From positions 682,001-746,000 of the forward strand of contig JASJZC010000006.1 of assembly GCA_037178855.1 (NCBI GenBank): DNA of 64,000 bases. The letters are read 5' to 3'. Origin of the DNA: Oscheius sp. JU75. Its lineage: Eukaryota; Nematoda; Chromadorea; Rhabditida; Rhabditidae. The notes beneath the pieces are model-generated. The model had not been told where the DNA came from. It saw only the letters and a program-made list of their open reading frames with translations, and searched no databases. The position numbers were made by a program, and so were the translations under genes. This document shows, one piece after another, positions 1 through 10,759 of the stretch (position 1 is the first letter of the stretch; every line of letters begins with the position of its first letter).

Positions 1-37
1 AATTGTATACAGGTGTGCTAATGATTCATTGACAGCT

Positions 38-452
38 ACAAAAAGTTTGGAACCTGTGGTACAATAGGCTGAAGAGGAATGAGCCTACCGGAACATGCAA
101 AGTTAAGTACAGAGAGGCAGTAGTCAAAAGATTATTAGACAGAGTGGGTTTGGACGAGCATCAGGAGACGGGGAGCCCAAAGAGACTACATCATATTGTT
201 CAAATGAGAATTTCTCAAGTTGATGCTGGTGACCAGGTTGGTCTGCTCATTGCGGACACTGAGCAATTCACATATACAAGTCGTATGTATCGCAGAGACT
301 TCGAAAAAAGAACTTGCCTGTACATCTCTGAGGTGCTGACCTTCGATCGAAAGTTTCTTGAGCTCTTCAAGCATGGAAGTTATCTCGGCAGTGGTCTTCG
401 GATTGAGATTAGCGGCAGCGTCACAAAGATGCTCGACCTAGAGAATTGTTGA
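38..452 (+). CDS. Unrecognised 3'-terminal exon (hypothetical)
   Basis: An open frame of about 138 codons follows a possible acceptor (TTGACAG) and runs to a stop at 450-452. It is longer than its surroundings would give by chance and has mixed, protein-like composition (for example VKRLLDRVGLDEH and VGLLIADTEQF). I recognise no domain, signal peptide or membrane segment. It may be the last exon of a gene starting left of the window. It converges tail to tail with the GTPase-like gene on the other strand. The chance that it is spurious is substantial. Confidence 0.3.
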
Positions 453-520
453 ACAGGAAAAACATAAAAGATTACGGACTGTTCGTAAATTCGACGATGA
501 TGAGTCGAATTCGCATGTGA

Positions 521-2072
521 TCAGAAGCTCCGTTGGAGATCCATATATCCTAGAAAAAGAGAGTTGGACAGTGACAGTGACAATCTCCCCCATAATCTGG
601 CCCTCCTTTTTTGTCTTCTCATCCCCTTTATCGCCAGCTTGCAGAAAATACCAACCTCCTCCCCGATAAAGTAGTCCAGATACTCCAAGTAGACGTCATT
701 GTAGGGAAGCATCGAGTTTGAATGAATGAATGCGGCGAACTCGGAGCAGTAATCGCTCCCTGCTCTCGCGAAGCTTATTGGATAGAGCTTCCAGTTCTCG
801 GAGTTTCTTCCTCTCGGTCAAGACAAACATCTCGGCAGCCTTCTGCTTGGACTCGTTGTTTTCCAAACTCTGCTTGACCTGGATGTTCACTACCTAAAAA
901 CTCTACAGTCTATGAAATGACAATGACAGAAATAGAAACAGAGACGTACCCTCTCGCTTGTGTGGACCAGTTCATAGTTAACGCGAAGATGTTTCTTCCA
1001 ATCACAGTTACATTCGCGACAGCGGTCAGGATGAGAGCCGCAGCCGAAACACACGCAATCCTTGATCGACGGGTTCGGGAAGATGCCTTTATTGATTCCA
1101 ATGTCATTGCATTTACGGTGACATATCGTTTTGTAGACAATCTGTTCAATCTCCTCCGGACGAGTGGAAAACTTTCTCATTTCTGTGCATCTTGCTGCAG
1201 CACAGACAAGCATAGGGTGAGGAAGTTCCTTCGCGTGGATACGGCTCTGCTCGACGTAGAGGTCCAGTTGAGCGAGATCGTCTTTCTGCTTTAGCAAGAC
1301 TTCGACCTCTTGAATTTTCTTCTCAAGCATGACTTGATTTCTTTCAATTTTTCTCCGGAGTTCGCCAATGGGTTTAGACAGAGTGAAGACGGTTGCACGG
1401 ACATTGTTCACGCTCAGAGTAGCCTGAACTTTATGTGGCCGTAGACCTTTGATGCTGTGCAGGAGACGGAAGGTCTCGTCGACAGAGAACTCCCAACTTT
1501 GAGCGAAATCCGCTTTTTCTGAGCAGGAGAATTGAATGCCTCTGCCCCAGCAACAGAGGAAACGGAAACTCTCGCTGTCGAAGCAGAATATGTTGTTCCT
1601 GAAAAAGGAAACCTGTCTCTATCTCTGTCACTGTTCTCTCTGATGCACTCACTGTTCCAAAGGAATCCTGAATCCCCTTTTGGCTTCTAATTCCTGCATT
1701 AGCTTCTCGATTGCTGGCATCAATGCTCCGGGTTCGTAGAGAGTACTTCGGGAATTTGTAAAACAGAACATGATGTTCTTTCTGGCCGAGACATGAAGGT
1801 GCGCCAGAAGTTCCAGGATGCAGAATCGGAACACGACATGGCATCCGGCATTGTTCGGCTTGAGGAGGATAAGAATCGCATGGATTTCATTTAAAGAGAA
1901 CATTTTCCGTTTATTGCGAAGCGCTTACGAGTAGTCAGCAATGAATCTCAGAATGTTATTTAAGTTCATCTTGTCTTGCTCAATCCCTCGTTTATCTCCA
2001 ATGCCAGGAGTATCGATGATGCGAATTACTTTCTGGTCTTCCTCAGAGCCCCCATTTGAAATCGTAAGCTCG
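521..2072 (-). pseudogene. GTPase-like protein (DTPG G-domain plus Cys/His tail), 5' truncated
   Basis: Read leftward, the first exon has the G3 Walker-B motif IIDTPGIGDKRG. Next come FSLNEIHAILILLKPNNAG and a G4-like stretch (NIMFCFTNSRSTLY), then a long exon (about 1602-918) with FCFDSESFRFL, a coiled coil (KIERNQVMLEKKIQEVEVLL) and a Cys/His-rich module with CHRKC, CFGCG and CRECNCDW. A final coiled-coil segment ends in PYNDVYLEYLDYF. This order matches a large uncharacterised animal GTPase family that I know from memory. The P-loop exon is absent upstream, where a SINE lies. The join before FSLNEIH has no AG acceptor, and the last two blocks do not join cleanly. I infer a decayed or truncated gene; the family call is fairly firm, the function unknown. 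Confidence 0.55.
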
Positions 2073-2139
2073 GGGAAACTGGAAGGTAAAGGTAAAGTTT
2101 CTATCCGAATCAACGGCAGAGATCCTAGGAGAGCTCTCG

Positions 2140-2285
2140 AACTCCTGCGGGGTCTTGCGACACCGACCGTTACGGAGGCTCCCCGAGGGTAGAAGTCTTG
2201 GCTGAGCCGCGGCGGGGATTGAAGTTGAGACCCTTTTATTAGCGCTGGCGCCACCTGCCACTGCGCTATAGTCTATTTCCAACGA
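2140..2285 (-). mobile_element. tRNA-derived SINE-like element
   Basis: On the minus strand a box-A-like CTATAGCGCAGTGGCAGG is followed about 40 nt later by a box-B-like AACTTCAATCC and a GC-rich tail. The same box A core (GCGCAGTGGCAGG) occurs near 36,820. No cloverleaf acceptor stem is visible, so this is a SINE head rather than a functional tRNA. It sits where the missing 5' end of the GTPase-like gene should be. Confidence 0.5.
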
Positions 2286-2339
2286 AGAGCGGTATGTTAA
2301 AGGACTAACTGCTTCCGCACCACTTCATTCAAATGTAGC

Positions 2340-2342
<3 letters not shown>

Positions 2343-2377
<35 letters not shown>
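2343..2377. repeat. (TA)n microsatellite
   Basis: An uninterrupted run of about 17 TA dinucleotides. Confidence 0.95.
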
Positions 2378-2381
<4 letters not shown>

Positions 2382-3123
2382 CCTATTGCTGTAAAGTCTC
2401 CATCTCTCTCGCCCCTTTCCTCGGTCCCTCTCTCTAAGATCCCTGTATTCCGTGTATTCTATCTGGTAAACATACACAATTCCCTTTTGGTTCCCCCGTC
2501 TGCCTTCAGTATAGTGAGTAAGACAAAGGGAGAAAGGGAAGCTGTAAATCATAACTTTGACAGTAGCTGGATGAGCATTCACTTCTGAATAAACTGTGCA
2601 CTGATCTTCTTGGCGTTGTGAATCGTAAGCAAGAGAACTGATTGGAAGTGTTGTAAAGTCGTCTTAGCAGCTGGATAGTGTCGATCTCAAATACATTTCC
2701 CAGTTCTCATAACAGCTTTGCAATTGCAAAATCTTTTTAAGTGAAGCATCCAAAATCTGTGCTATGTTATGTTATTTAATTTCTCACTGTAGTCAATCAG
2801 GAGACATCGGTGTGAGAAATCAGTGTTTACCAGTTTTTTTCGCTTTAAAATGTTGAAAGGCCTTGACAGTACGTGGTTGGTTTACAAGCGAGATGATAAG
2901 ACACTGTTAGTTGTACTCTTTCTTTGCTGTTTTTTTTGGCTATTGCCAGTTTAATTACCCACTGCGTCCAGCACCAGTCGCTTTACAACACGATACTGAC
3001 AAACGAGGCCGCTTTTCAAGATACCACTCTTGCTATTGATCACCGATAAAACTTTTGTGAAGCCCTCAAATCTTTTCCGTAAAAATACATTTCTTTTCAG
3101 CATTACAGCTAACTTTAAAATTT
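2378..3123. other. Intergenic, no gene seen
   Basis: AT-rich with CT-rich patches near 2400-2450. I looked on the minus strand for the missing P-loop exon of the GTPase-like gene and did not find it. The right part is presumably promoter and 5'UTR of the kinase starting at 3124. Confidence 0.5.
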
Positions 3124-4294
3124 ATGGAGATGGCAGAACCAGGTTGGTTTGTTTTTTTAATCTTTTTCCTTTGATTTAGACTCAACAGTAATTCGTAGAA
3201 GAGATTGGCTCAAAGTAAAAAACTTACCTGATAGTGGCCAAGCCGATGCAGTTTTGGGCTTATCTGGAATGTTAGGGTAAGAAGATTTTGAGCCTATACA
3301 ATCAGCTTTTCAGATATATAGCTATTAAAATTTATTACAATTACAGTGATGAAAAAAAGACAATGGAAGATGAAATACAATTTCTCGATGAAGTACGCTC
3401 TTTATTTCTCTAGCACAAAATTGGTTTTCTAAGAATGCTCATGAATTCATTGTGCGAATTCTGGGCCAGCATAGTATACGCCGACAGGTCGGATTCATTA
3501 GAAACGGGCTGATTATGGAATTTATGCCTGGCGGAAGTGTCCATGAAGGAATGTTTTTTTATGTTTTATAACAGTGACAATTTTTTAGCCATTCACAAGG
3601 AAGGGATTTTGCCTTGTTCAAGAAAGCCTTATTTGTGGATAAAACAAGCCGCCGAAGCACTTATTTTTCTACATAACCGACAGGTCTGTCATGGCGACGT
3701 TAAACCATCAAAGTTCGAAACTTAAGATTTTTTTTCTATTTACCTTTTAGCATGCTGCTGTCGACCGACTGGAGCACTGTCAAGCTAGGGGATTTCGGTT
3801 CCGCTCAACTACTTCCAGACAGAATCGACGAAAAGTTTGTTCTTAGGTAAAATGTCCTATGAAATATTTTTTGACATTATTTTCAGTCAAAGAACACTAA
3901 AATATGTAGCACCTGAGCTGCAGGAAATTAAATTATCTGAGAATCCTGCTGATATTCTGTCAGGAGACAACTACGCCCTGGGAATCACTTTATGGGAAAT
4001 ATTTCATAATAGGCAATAATGTCATTTGTGAAATCACTTCTTGTACTTTTAGAATTCCATTTAGTGGTGATTTGAATCAGGCAAAGAGCATTTTTAGAGG
4101 AGAGCGTCCAACTATTGACACAAGTCTTATGACCGACGAAGTGATACGCCAACTTTGTATATCGTTAGTTTTTCAGATTGTATTTTGCTAGAAATCTTTT
4201 TAGGCTATGGCATCAGGTCCCCGGCAGCCGCAGCAATCTTACAGAGGTTGTCAGAACCTGTGACCAGAAACTGACCCAGCTGGGAAACATTTAA
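3124..4294 (+). CDS. Short TKL-like protein kinase
   Basis: About nine exons encode a bare kinase domain of roughly 270 aa. Exons: 3124-3142, 3180-3276, 3314-3392, 3434-about 3534, 3589-3712, 3751-3834, 3887-4012, 4053-about 4163 and 4204-4294. Visible elements are a weak glycine loop (DSGQADAV), the beta-3 lysine in GYIAIKIYY, the hinge LIMEFMPGGS, a catalytic loop HGDVKPSN (the HRD arginine is glycine but Asp and Asn remain), DFGS, VAPEL and a C-lobe end. Catalytic residues are therefore present. The intron at 4013 appears to start with GC. There are no accessory domains. A divergent relative follows directly downstream, indicating tandem duplication. MLK/TAK1-like TKL membership is inferred from the hinge and VAPE context only. 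Confidence 0.75.
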
Positions 4295-4475
4295 AAATCG
4301 TAGATAAAAGTTTTTTTTTTGAAAGACTGATCTTCCTTTTCCTATCTTCTAAACAGTCGTTTAACACGATGAATACTTTAACTGCATTATTATGTTGTTC
4401 TGATGGTTTAGATGAACAAATCCAAAGACCAAACCATATTGAAAAGTTCGGATAAAAAAAAAAACCTCAGCTTTT

Positions 4476-5808
4476 ATGATGAAGATAAAACACCGAAAAC
4501 AGTTAAACTTACTGGTTCGTTTCCACTTTTAATTTACATCAGAGCTTAAGATGGGACTTTGATCTGCAACCTTCAACTGATAAGGTCAACTTCTACTTCA
4601 CACCTCTATTCCGGCGATCTATCTTTGGAAAGGTGAGATTGAAATTACAACGATGATTTCGTAATAGGGTCTATGTGAAACAGCGGACTTCAAGCGATGA
4701 AAAGAAAGAAGAGGTTCTGAAAATGTTGCTTAATGTGAGAAGTACTTCTGTCGAAGCATTTTTTAAAGTTTAGCGCTATCCGCATTCCCATATCATCAGA
4801 CTTATTGACGCTATCTACTTCCCGAATCCCATTGGCAGCTTGCGTTTTGCCTTCGTTATAGAATTTGCAAGAGATGGAGATTTATCCCAAGGTATAAGGT
4901 TGCAGCTTCTGGTCAAAGTATTTCAGTCCTTCAACCTGGAGAGCTGGAATACTCTAATGAACAGGGAACTCTTTGGATCTATCAAATATCTGATGGGCTT
5001 GTGTTTTTGCACAAAAATAAGATAGTACACGGAAATCTAAAGCCGAAGAAGTGAACGCTTCTTAAGACTTTTGATCCTTTTTTAGCATATTATTTTTTGG
5101 AGAAAACAAACGACACTTAAAACTGACAGATTTTGGAGAGCTGAAACGCCTAAAAAACTCGGCTATTCCACTTTGGTAAGTAGGAGTTTTTATATGCTAA
5201 ACTATGCTTTCAGGAACGAGGCATACTGTTACATGTCTCCGGAAGTACTACGTTATACTGAAGGATCTACCGAAGGAAACCTTGACAATCCGTTTCCAGC
5301 CGACATGTATTCGTTAGCAATAATCTGGTGGGAGATACTTCACAAAAAGTAACGCAGAACGAGATTCCAACTTTTAGTTATAGACCTCCCTTCATATTCC
5401 GATCAGTGCTTAAGTTTTACACGACACTTACTGAAGAAAGGCTGCGTCCTGAATTCGAAAATACTAATGACAAGATACAAGACATTATCGAAAGGTTGAA
5501 CTTTAACATAAAGAAAATACATGTTTAGATGTTGGGATATTTCTCCTGAAGAACGGAAAACGGCTAGCCAAATTCGTGAATTCGCTAAACAACTGATGGA
5601 AAGCGGTACTTGTAAAGAGTACGAAGGAGTTACCGAGAAATACGTTGGTCTAGAGCCGACCACTTCTACTGAAGGGTCGGTTGCAAGAACTATCATTTTC
5701 CGTCCCTTAAGCCTAAAGTACCTCCTAAAATTTGTTTTGTATCTGGATCGTGAAAACGTTGATTCTTTAGAGTATAAGGGGTCTGACTTTATTTTCAGTA
5801 AAAAATAA
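4476..5808 (+). CDS. Protein kinase-like gene with HGN loop (probable pseudokinase)
   Basis: Multi-exon kinase fold on the same strand 180 bp after the previous kinase. After splicing it reads VYVKQRTSSDEKKEEV (beta-3 lysine), FVIEFARDGDLSQ (hinge), FLHKNKIVHGNLKPKN (catalytic loop), LKLTDFGEL (magnesium loop), CYMSPEVL, MYSLAIIWWEILH and RCWDISPEERKTA. The catalytic Asp of HRD is Asn, so phosphotransfer should be abolished or severely reduced, while the Lys and DFG needed for nucleotide binding remain. A roughly 65-residue C-terminal extension follows the kinase fold. All junctions are in phase with short introns, so the gene looks intact. A scaffold or regulatory role for its catalytic neighbour is inference. 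Confidence 0.7.
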
Positions 5809-6767
5809 CGTAACGCACCCCATGGGATCAAGCGACGGTTATAACTTCGTTCCTCTGAGGCTTCTTTCTCCTCCTATCTGTTTTCTTTACAAGGGTCAGA
5901 ACTCAAAGCTAGAAAGAAGGCCGGGATCAGTGTCTTTGTTGCTCTGTCTTACTTTCTCCCTACCTCTCTGTCTCACTGCGTCTCTGTCTCTCTGTTTCGC
6001 TGTCCCCCTGTCTCTCTCTCTCCCTATGTCTCTGCGTCTCTTTGTACGTGTCTGTTTCTCTGTGTCCCTGGCTTTGCCTCCCACTAGTGCAAGCTTCTAA
6101 AACTCTAAAAACACGCGTATCGCGTGAAAGAAGTATTTTTAGGATGCGGGACCTGTTCCGGCTCCTCGTAAAATTTTACCCCTTGAACTAAATTTTCAAA
6201 TCAATTGGTCAGAAATTCAAAAAGTTAGGAAAAGTTCCGTATCCCAAATGTCCGCAGTACGCGGTTTTCTGTCCTCTTTTCACGTCTTGTGATGGTTTTG
6301 TCTGAATCTTAGCTTAGCGGTTTAACTCGAGCTATCTCAGAACTTTCCGATTTGCGATTTGCGAAATATACCTCACCCCCTGGGGTTTCCCGGAATTTTC
6401 CGCAATTTTTAAAACTCGTCAAAGTTGCTACTTTGAGTGTAACTTTTGTAGTTACTGGCACTTGTTTGAAACACCGTAAGAAGGTTCTAATTGACAGAAT
6501 GAATCTGTAGTATCAGGTCGTAAAGTTTTTTCTTGCACTCATACCGACGCCGCAAAACTGCCATTTTGGCGAAATTTTTAACCAAAAAGTTAGTATGTTG
6601 CTGAGTGTCGCCATTTAAACCAAAGGTGTCTGGTTCGATTCTCCTCAACGGTAAATCTCTCTTAATAAGACAAAGAGACAGTCTGGAATTCCAGAGTTAG
6701 ACTGATCAGCCACGTCAAAACATTGGCTCCTATTCTACACGAAGAAGTGGAGAAGCCGGACATTGCC
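5809..6767. other. Intergenic, AT-rich, with a tRNA-like 3' half
   Basis: A CT-rich microsatellite-like tract lies at about 5930-6065. At 6598-6656, GCTGAGTGTCGCC is followed by a box-B-like GGTTCGATTCTCC, resembling the tRNA-type SINE heads elsewhere in the window. A possible coding exon extending left from 6768 (about 6682, RLISHVKTLAPILHEEVE in phase with the ankyrin gene) cannot be excluded. Otherwise nothing coding is seen. Confidence 0.45.
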
Positions 6768-9700
6768 ATGGTATGTATCAAATTTTTGAAAAAAAAACAA
6801 AGTTCTTTGCGTAACAATGGAACGTTGCCTGAAAAGCGATGGTATATAGACCTGAAGGTCATTTGACTTTTTGCCTGATTGTTCTTTTTTTCAGGAATCC
6901 ACCGACTTCAGTGATCTCCTTCCTGTCCCTCGACGACCAGTTGTCGATCTCTTGATTAAACAGAAGGAATGGCCTGTGCTGAAGGAATTCATCAGCGCTG
7001 AATCTCAAGAGGTTCAACAAGCCTTTGAAGCTTTTATGAAAAGCGTGGACAAGGTGGGTCTGCTTAGAAAAAAGATTCCAGGAAACATTTAAGAGCGGTG
7101 ACCATTCTTCGATTCGATCTCCACAACTACCGTTTGAGGTAACGTCAGCAGTGGAGTTACTGCAGTTGAAGGTATTCAATGAGACAGACGATGCTAAGGA
7201 GGAGGACACCAAGGATGAGAGCAAGTACACTATTTCCGACATTCCTGATCTTCACAGTGCCATTCGTCTGGGAAATGAGAAACTGGCTCAATCGCTGATT
7301 GATAAAGGATTCGATGTAAATGGCAAACGGGTCGAGGATAATTTTACTCCTTTGCATGTTGCTACCTCAATTGGTCGGATTAACATGGTCAAGCTGCTCC
7401 TCCAACATGGAGCTATCGTCGACATTTGCGACAATAATCTCGTCACCTCACTTCACCTTGCCGCTCAAAACGGTCATGGTGACATAGTCAAACTTCTACT
7501 CCAACATGGAGCTACTATCGACAGTTGTGACAATGACCTCTACATCCCACTTCAACGTGCTGCTGAAAATGGGCACGATCAAGTAGTGGACTTGCTTCTT
7601 AGCGCCGAGGCTTCGGTCTCTTTAAAGAATAAACACGGATGGACTTCTTTACATTTAGCTGTAGAAAATAATCACATTGAATGTGCCAGGATCCTGCTCA
7701 AGTATCGCGCGTCGATCAATGCCGCTAACCTTGAGCACCGTACTTCTTTTCACATCGCTGCCGAAAAAGGTCATGTTGAAATGGCCAAGCTTCTCCTTCA
7801 CCATGGAGCTACTATCGACAGCGAAGATAAAAATCATTCCACACCACTTCACCTTGCTGCTCGTCAGGGACATAATTCGATGGTGGAAATGCTCATCGCG
7901 GCAGGTGCGTCGGTCTCTTCAAGGGATAATAATAGGGAGACTCCTCTTCACTCTGCTGCCGAAAATAATCACATTGAATGTGCTATGATTCTGCTCAAGC
8001 ATCGCGCATTGATCAGTGCAGCCAATAAGATGGGCAGCACTCCTTTTCACCTTGCTGCCCAAACTGGTCATGTTGGCATGGTCAAGCTGCTCCTCCAACA
8101 TGGAGCTATCGTCAACAGTTACGACAATAATCTCGTCACCTCACTTCACCTTGCCGCTCAGAATGGTCATGTTGACACAGTCAAGTTTCTACTCCAACAT
8201 GAAGCTACTATCGACAGGGGAGATGAAAATCATTCCACTCCACTTCACCTTGCTGCTCAAAAAGGGCACGATCAAGTAGTAGACTTGCTCCTTAGCGCCG
8301 GAGCTTCGGTCTCTTTGAAGAATAAACACGGATGGACTTCTTTACGTTTTGCTGTAGAAAATAATCACATGGAATGTGCCAGGATCCTGCTCAAGCATCG
8401 CGCATCGAACGATGCAGCCAATAAGATGGGCAGAACTACTCTTCATTTAGCTGCCCTGGATGGACATATTCACATGGTAAATCTTCTTCTCCAACAGGGA
8501 GCTACTATCGACAGTTGTGATAATGAGCTCAACACTCCCCTTCACCTTGCTGCTCAAAAAGGGCGCGACCACTTACTAGACGTGCTTCTCTGTGCCGGAG
8601 CTTCGGTCTCTTCAAAGGATAAAAATGGGTGGACTCCTTTACACTGTGTTGCATTAAATAATCGCATTGAATGTGCCAGGACCCTGCTCAGACATCACGC
8701 GCCGATCGATGCAGCTACTGTGATCGGATGTACACCTCTTAGTCTTGCTGCTAAAAATCGTCATATAGACATGATGAAACTTCTTCTCCAACATGGAGCT
8801 ACTATCGACAGTTGTGATAATGAGCTCAACACTCCCCTTCACCTTGCTGCTCAAAAAGGGCACGATCAAGTAGTAGACGTGCTTCTTTGTGCCGGAGCTT
8901 CGGTCTCTTCAAAAGATAAAAATGGGTGGACTCCTTTACACTGTGCTGCATTAAATAATCGCATTGAATGTGCCAGGACCCTGCTCAAGCATCACGCGCC
9001 GATCGATGCAGCTACTGTGATCGAATGTACACCTCTTAGTCTTGCTGCTAAAAATCGTCATATTGACATGGTAAATCTTCTTCTCCAACATGGAGCTACT
9101 ATCGACAGTTGTGATAATGAGTTCAACACTCCCCTTCACCTTGCTGCTCAAAAAGGGCACGATCAAGTAGTAGACGTGCTTCTTTGTGCCGGAGCTTCGG
9201 TCTCTTCAAAAGATAAAAATGGGTGGACTCCTTTACATTTTGCTGTAGAAAATAATCACGTGGAATGTGCCAGGATCCTGCTCAAGCATCACGCGCCGAT
9301 CGATGCAGCTACTGTGATCGGATGTACACCTCTTAGTCTTGCTGCTAAAAATCGTCATATTGACATGGTAAATCTTCTTCTCCAACATGGAGCTATCGTC
9401 GACAGTTGCGACAATGACCACTACACTCCCCTTCACTTTGCTGCTCAAAAAGGGCACGATCAAGTAGTAGACGTGCTTCTTTGTGCCGGAGCTTCGGTCT
9501 CTTCAAAGGATAAAAATGGGTGGACACCTTTACATTTTGCTGTAGAAAATAATCGCATTAAATGTGCCAGGACCCTGCTCAAGCATCACGCGCCGATCGA
9601 TGCAGCTACTGTGATGGGCAGAACTACTCTTCATTTAGCTGCCCTGGATGGACATATTGACATGGTGAAGCTTCTACTCAACGAGAATGTGGATCTTAAT

Positions 9701-10192
9701 GCTTGTGATTACGACGGAGAAACTCCTCTTCATTACGCTTGCAGGAAAGATATGATCGAAGTAGTCAGATTGCTGCTTCAATACAAGGCTACGATCGAAG
9801 TCCCTGACAAACTTGGAAGGTATCCTCTTCACATCGCTTGCTTCAATGGTGCGATCAACTGCGTCACCTATCTTCTTGAAAATGGTGTTAATCCAAACAT
9901 GACAGCCAATAATGGTTCAACTGCACTATATTCCGCTACGTATGCTAACCACACCGATGTTGTCAAAATCCTCATCCAATATGGAGCCAATGTAGACGCC
10001 CGTCGTATCGATCTTCAGTCAGCGCTGCACATTGCCAGTGTTAAAGGATACGTTGACATTGTAACTCTTCTCCTACAAGCTGGCGCCGATCCTAATGGTG
10101 CGAACAAGTACAATAAGACTCCTCTACAGCTTGCTCGGGCAGAAGGTCACAACGAAGTAGCGGCCATTCTAGTCACATATGGAGCCCGTTAG
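6768..10192 (+). CDS. Ankyrin-repeat protein with about 30 repeats
   Basis: Coding exons 6768-6770 (ATG alone), 6895-7053 and 7094-10192 give about 1086 aa, nearly all in the last exon. The first roughly 100 residues have no recognised domain. From about residue 100 there are roughly 30 consecutive 33-residue ankyrin repeats with the hallmarks TPLHLAA, GH..VV.LLL and GA.... to the C-terminus. No death, kinase or membrane domain is attached. Repeats in the middle are arranged as a 99-aa superunit. Three kinase-like genes flank it. Ankyrin repeats imply a protein-binding scaffold; the partner is unknown. The start at 6768 was chosen because it is an ATG in phase ending at a donor; an upstream exon is possible. 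Confidence 0.85.
7505..9683 (+). repeat. 297-bp higher-order tandem repeat inside the ankyrin gene
   Basis: Units of three ankyrin repeats (99 aa) recur with a 297-bp period. Starts are near 7505, 7802, 8198, 8495, 8792, 9089 and 9386, with one extra single repeat at about 8099. Each unit opens with HGATIDSCDN-like sequence, continues with HDQVVDVLL and SVSSKDKNGWTPLH, then IECARTLLKHHAPIDAA. The units starting at 8495, 8792, 9089 and 9386 are almost identical, while the first ones are more diverged, implying recent expansion of the right half. Confidence 0.9.
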
Positions 10193-10759
10193 ACAAACAA
10201 ACATCCAACAACAGTTTAATTGAGCTTGAATTATGCTTATTGTATATATATTTATTGTTTTATTCATGTTTTTTTGCACTCTCGACTCTATTCTGTCCCT
10301 CTGTCTCTTTCTATCTCTGTATCTAAACAAAAAAAAACATCTACAAAACCTGTGTCAGATGAAACCTCACGTCTCGCTGCTCTCCTCAAATCGGCATCGA
10401 GTCTTCTCCCACAACCTCGGTCGACTGCCTATGAACGAAGCGTCCAAACTTCTTGACGGTGGAGCAGGAGGTCTCCTGTACCCGGTAGTCTTCCTCCTCG
10501 TCCACAATTATGCTCCTCAGCGGGAGACAGAAGGCCTCATCACAGCTGCTCCTCGTCTCGTTGACTATTAGTGACACCTGATTTAATTTGATTTTGTCAT
10601 TTCTCTACAAAAAACTGACGACATCGTCAAAGAGTGCGCCCTTGGAGCAGCTGAAGCGTATTTGCAGCAGCGAATAGGGAAATGTCCTGTCAGGTGCTAG
10701 CGTAGGCATTTTTTAATATTGGTTTACAGTTCATATTTAGCAAATTCGCTTTAACAGCT
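10193..10759. other. Intergenic, no gene supported
   Basis: 3' flank of the ankyrin gene with CT-rich and A-rich runs. Short open frames exist on both strands at about 10220-10577, but none shows a domain or plausible splice partners. Confidence 0.4.

Noticed and set aside
144-374. Antisense frame at 186-374
   Set aside because: It overlaps the longer plus-strand exon and has no domain; at most one of the two is real.
8654-9463. Minus-strand open frames repeated three times inside the ankyrin gene
   Set aside because: They are the antisense of the 297-bp ankyrin superunit and recur only because the unit does.
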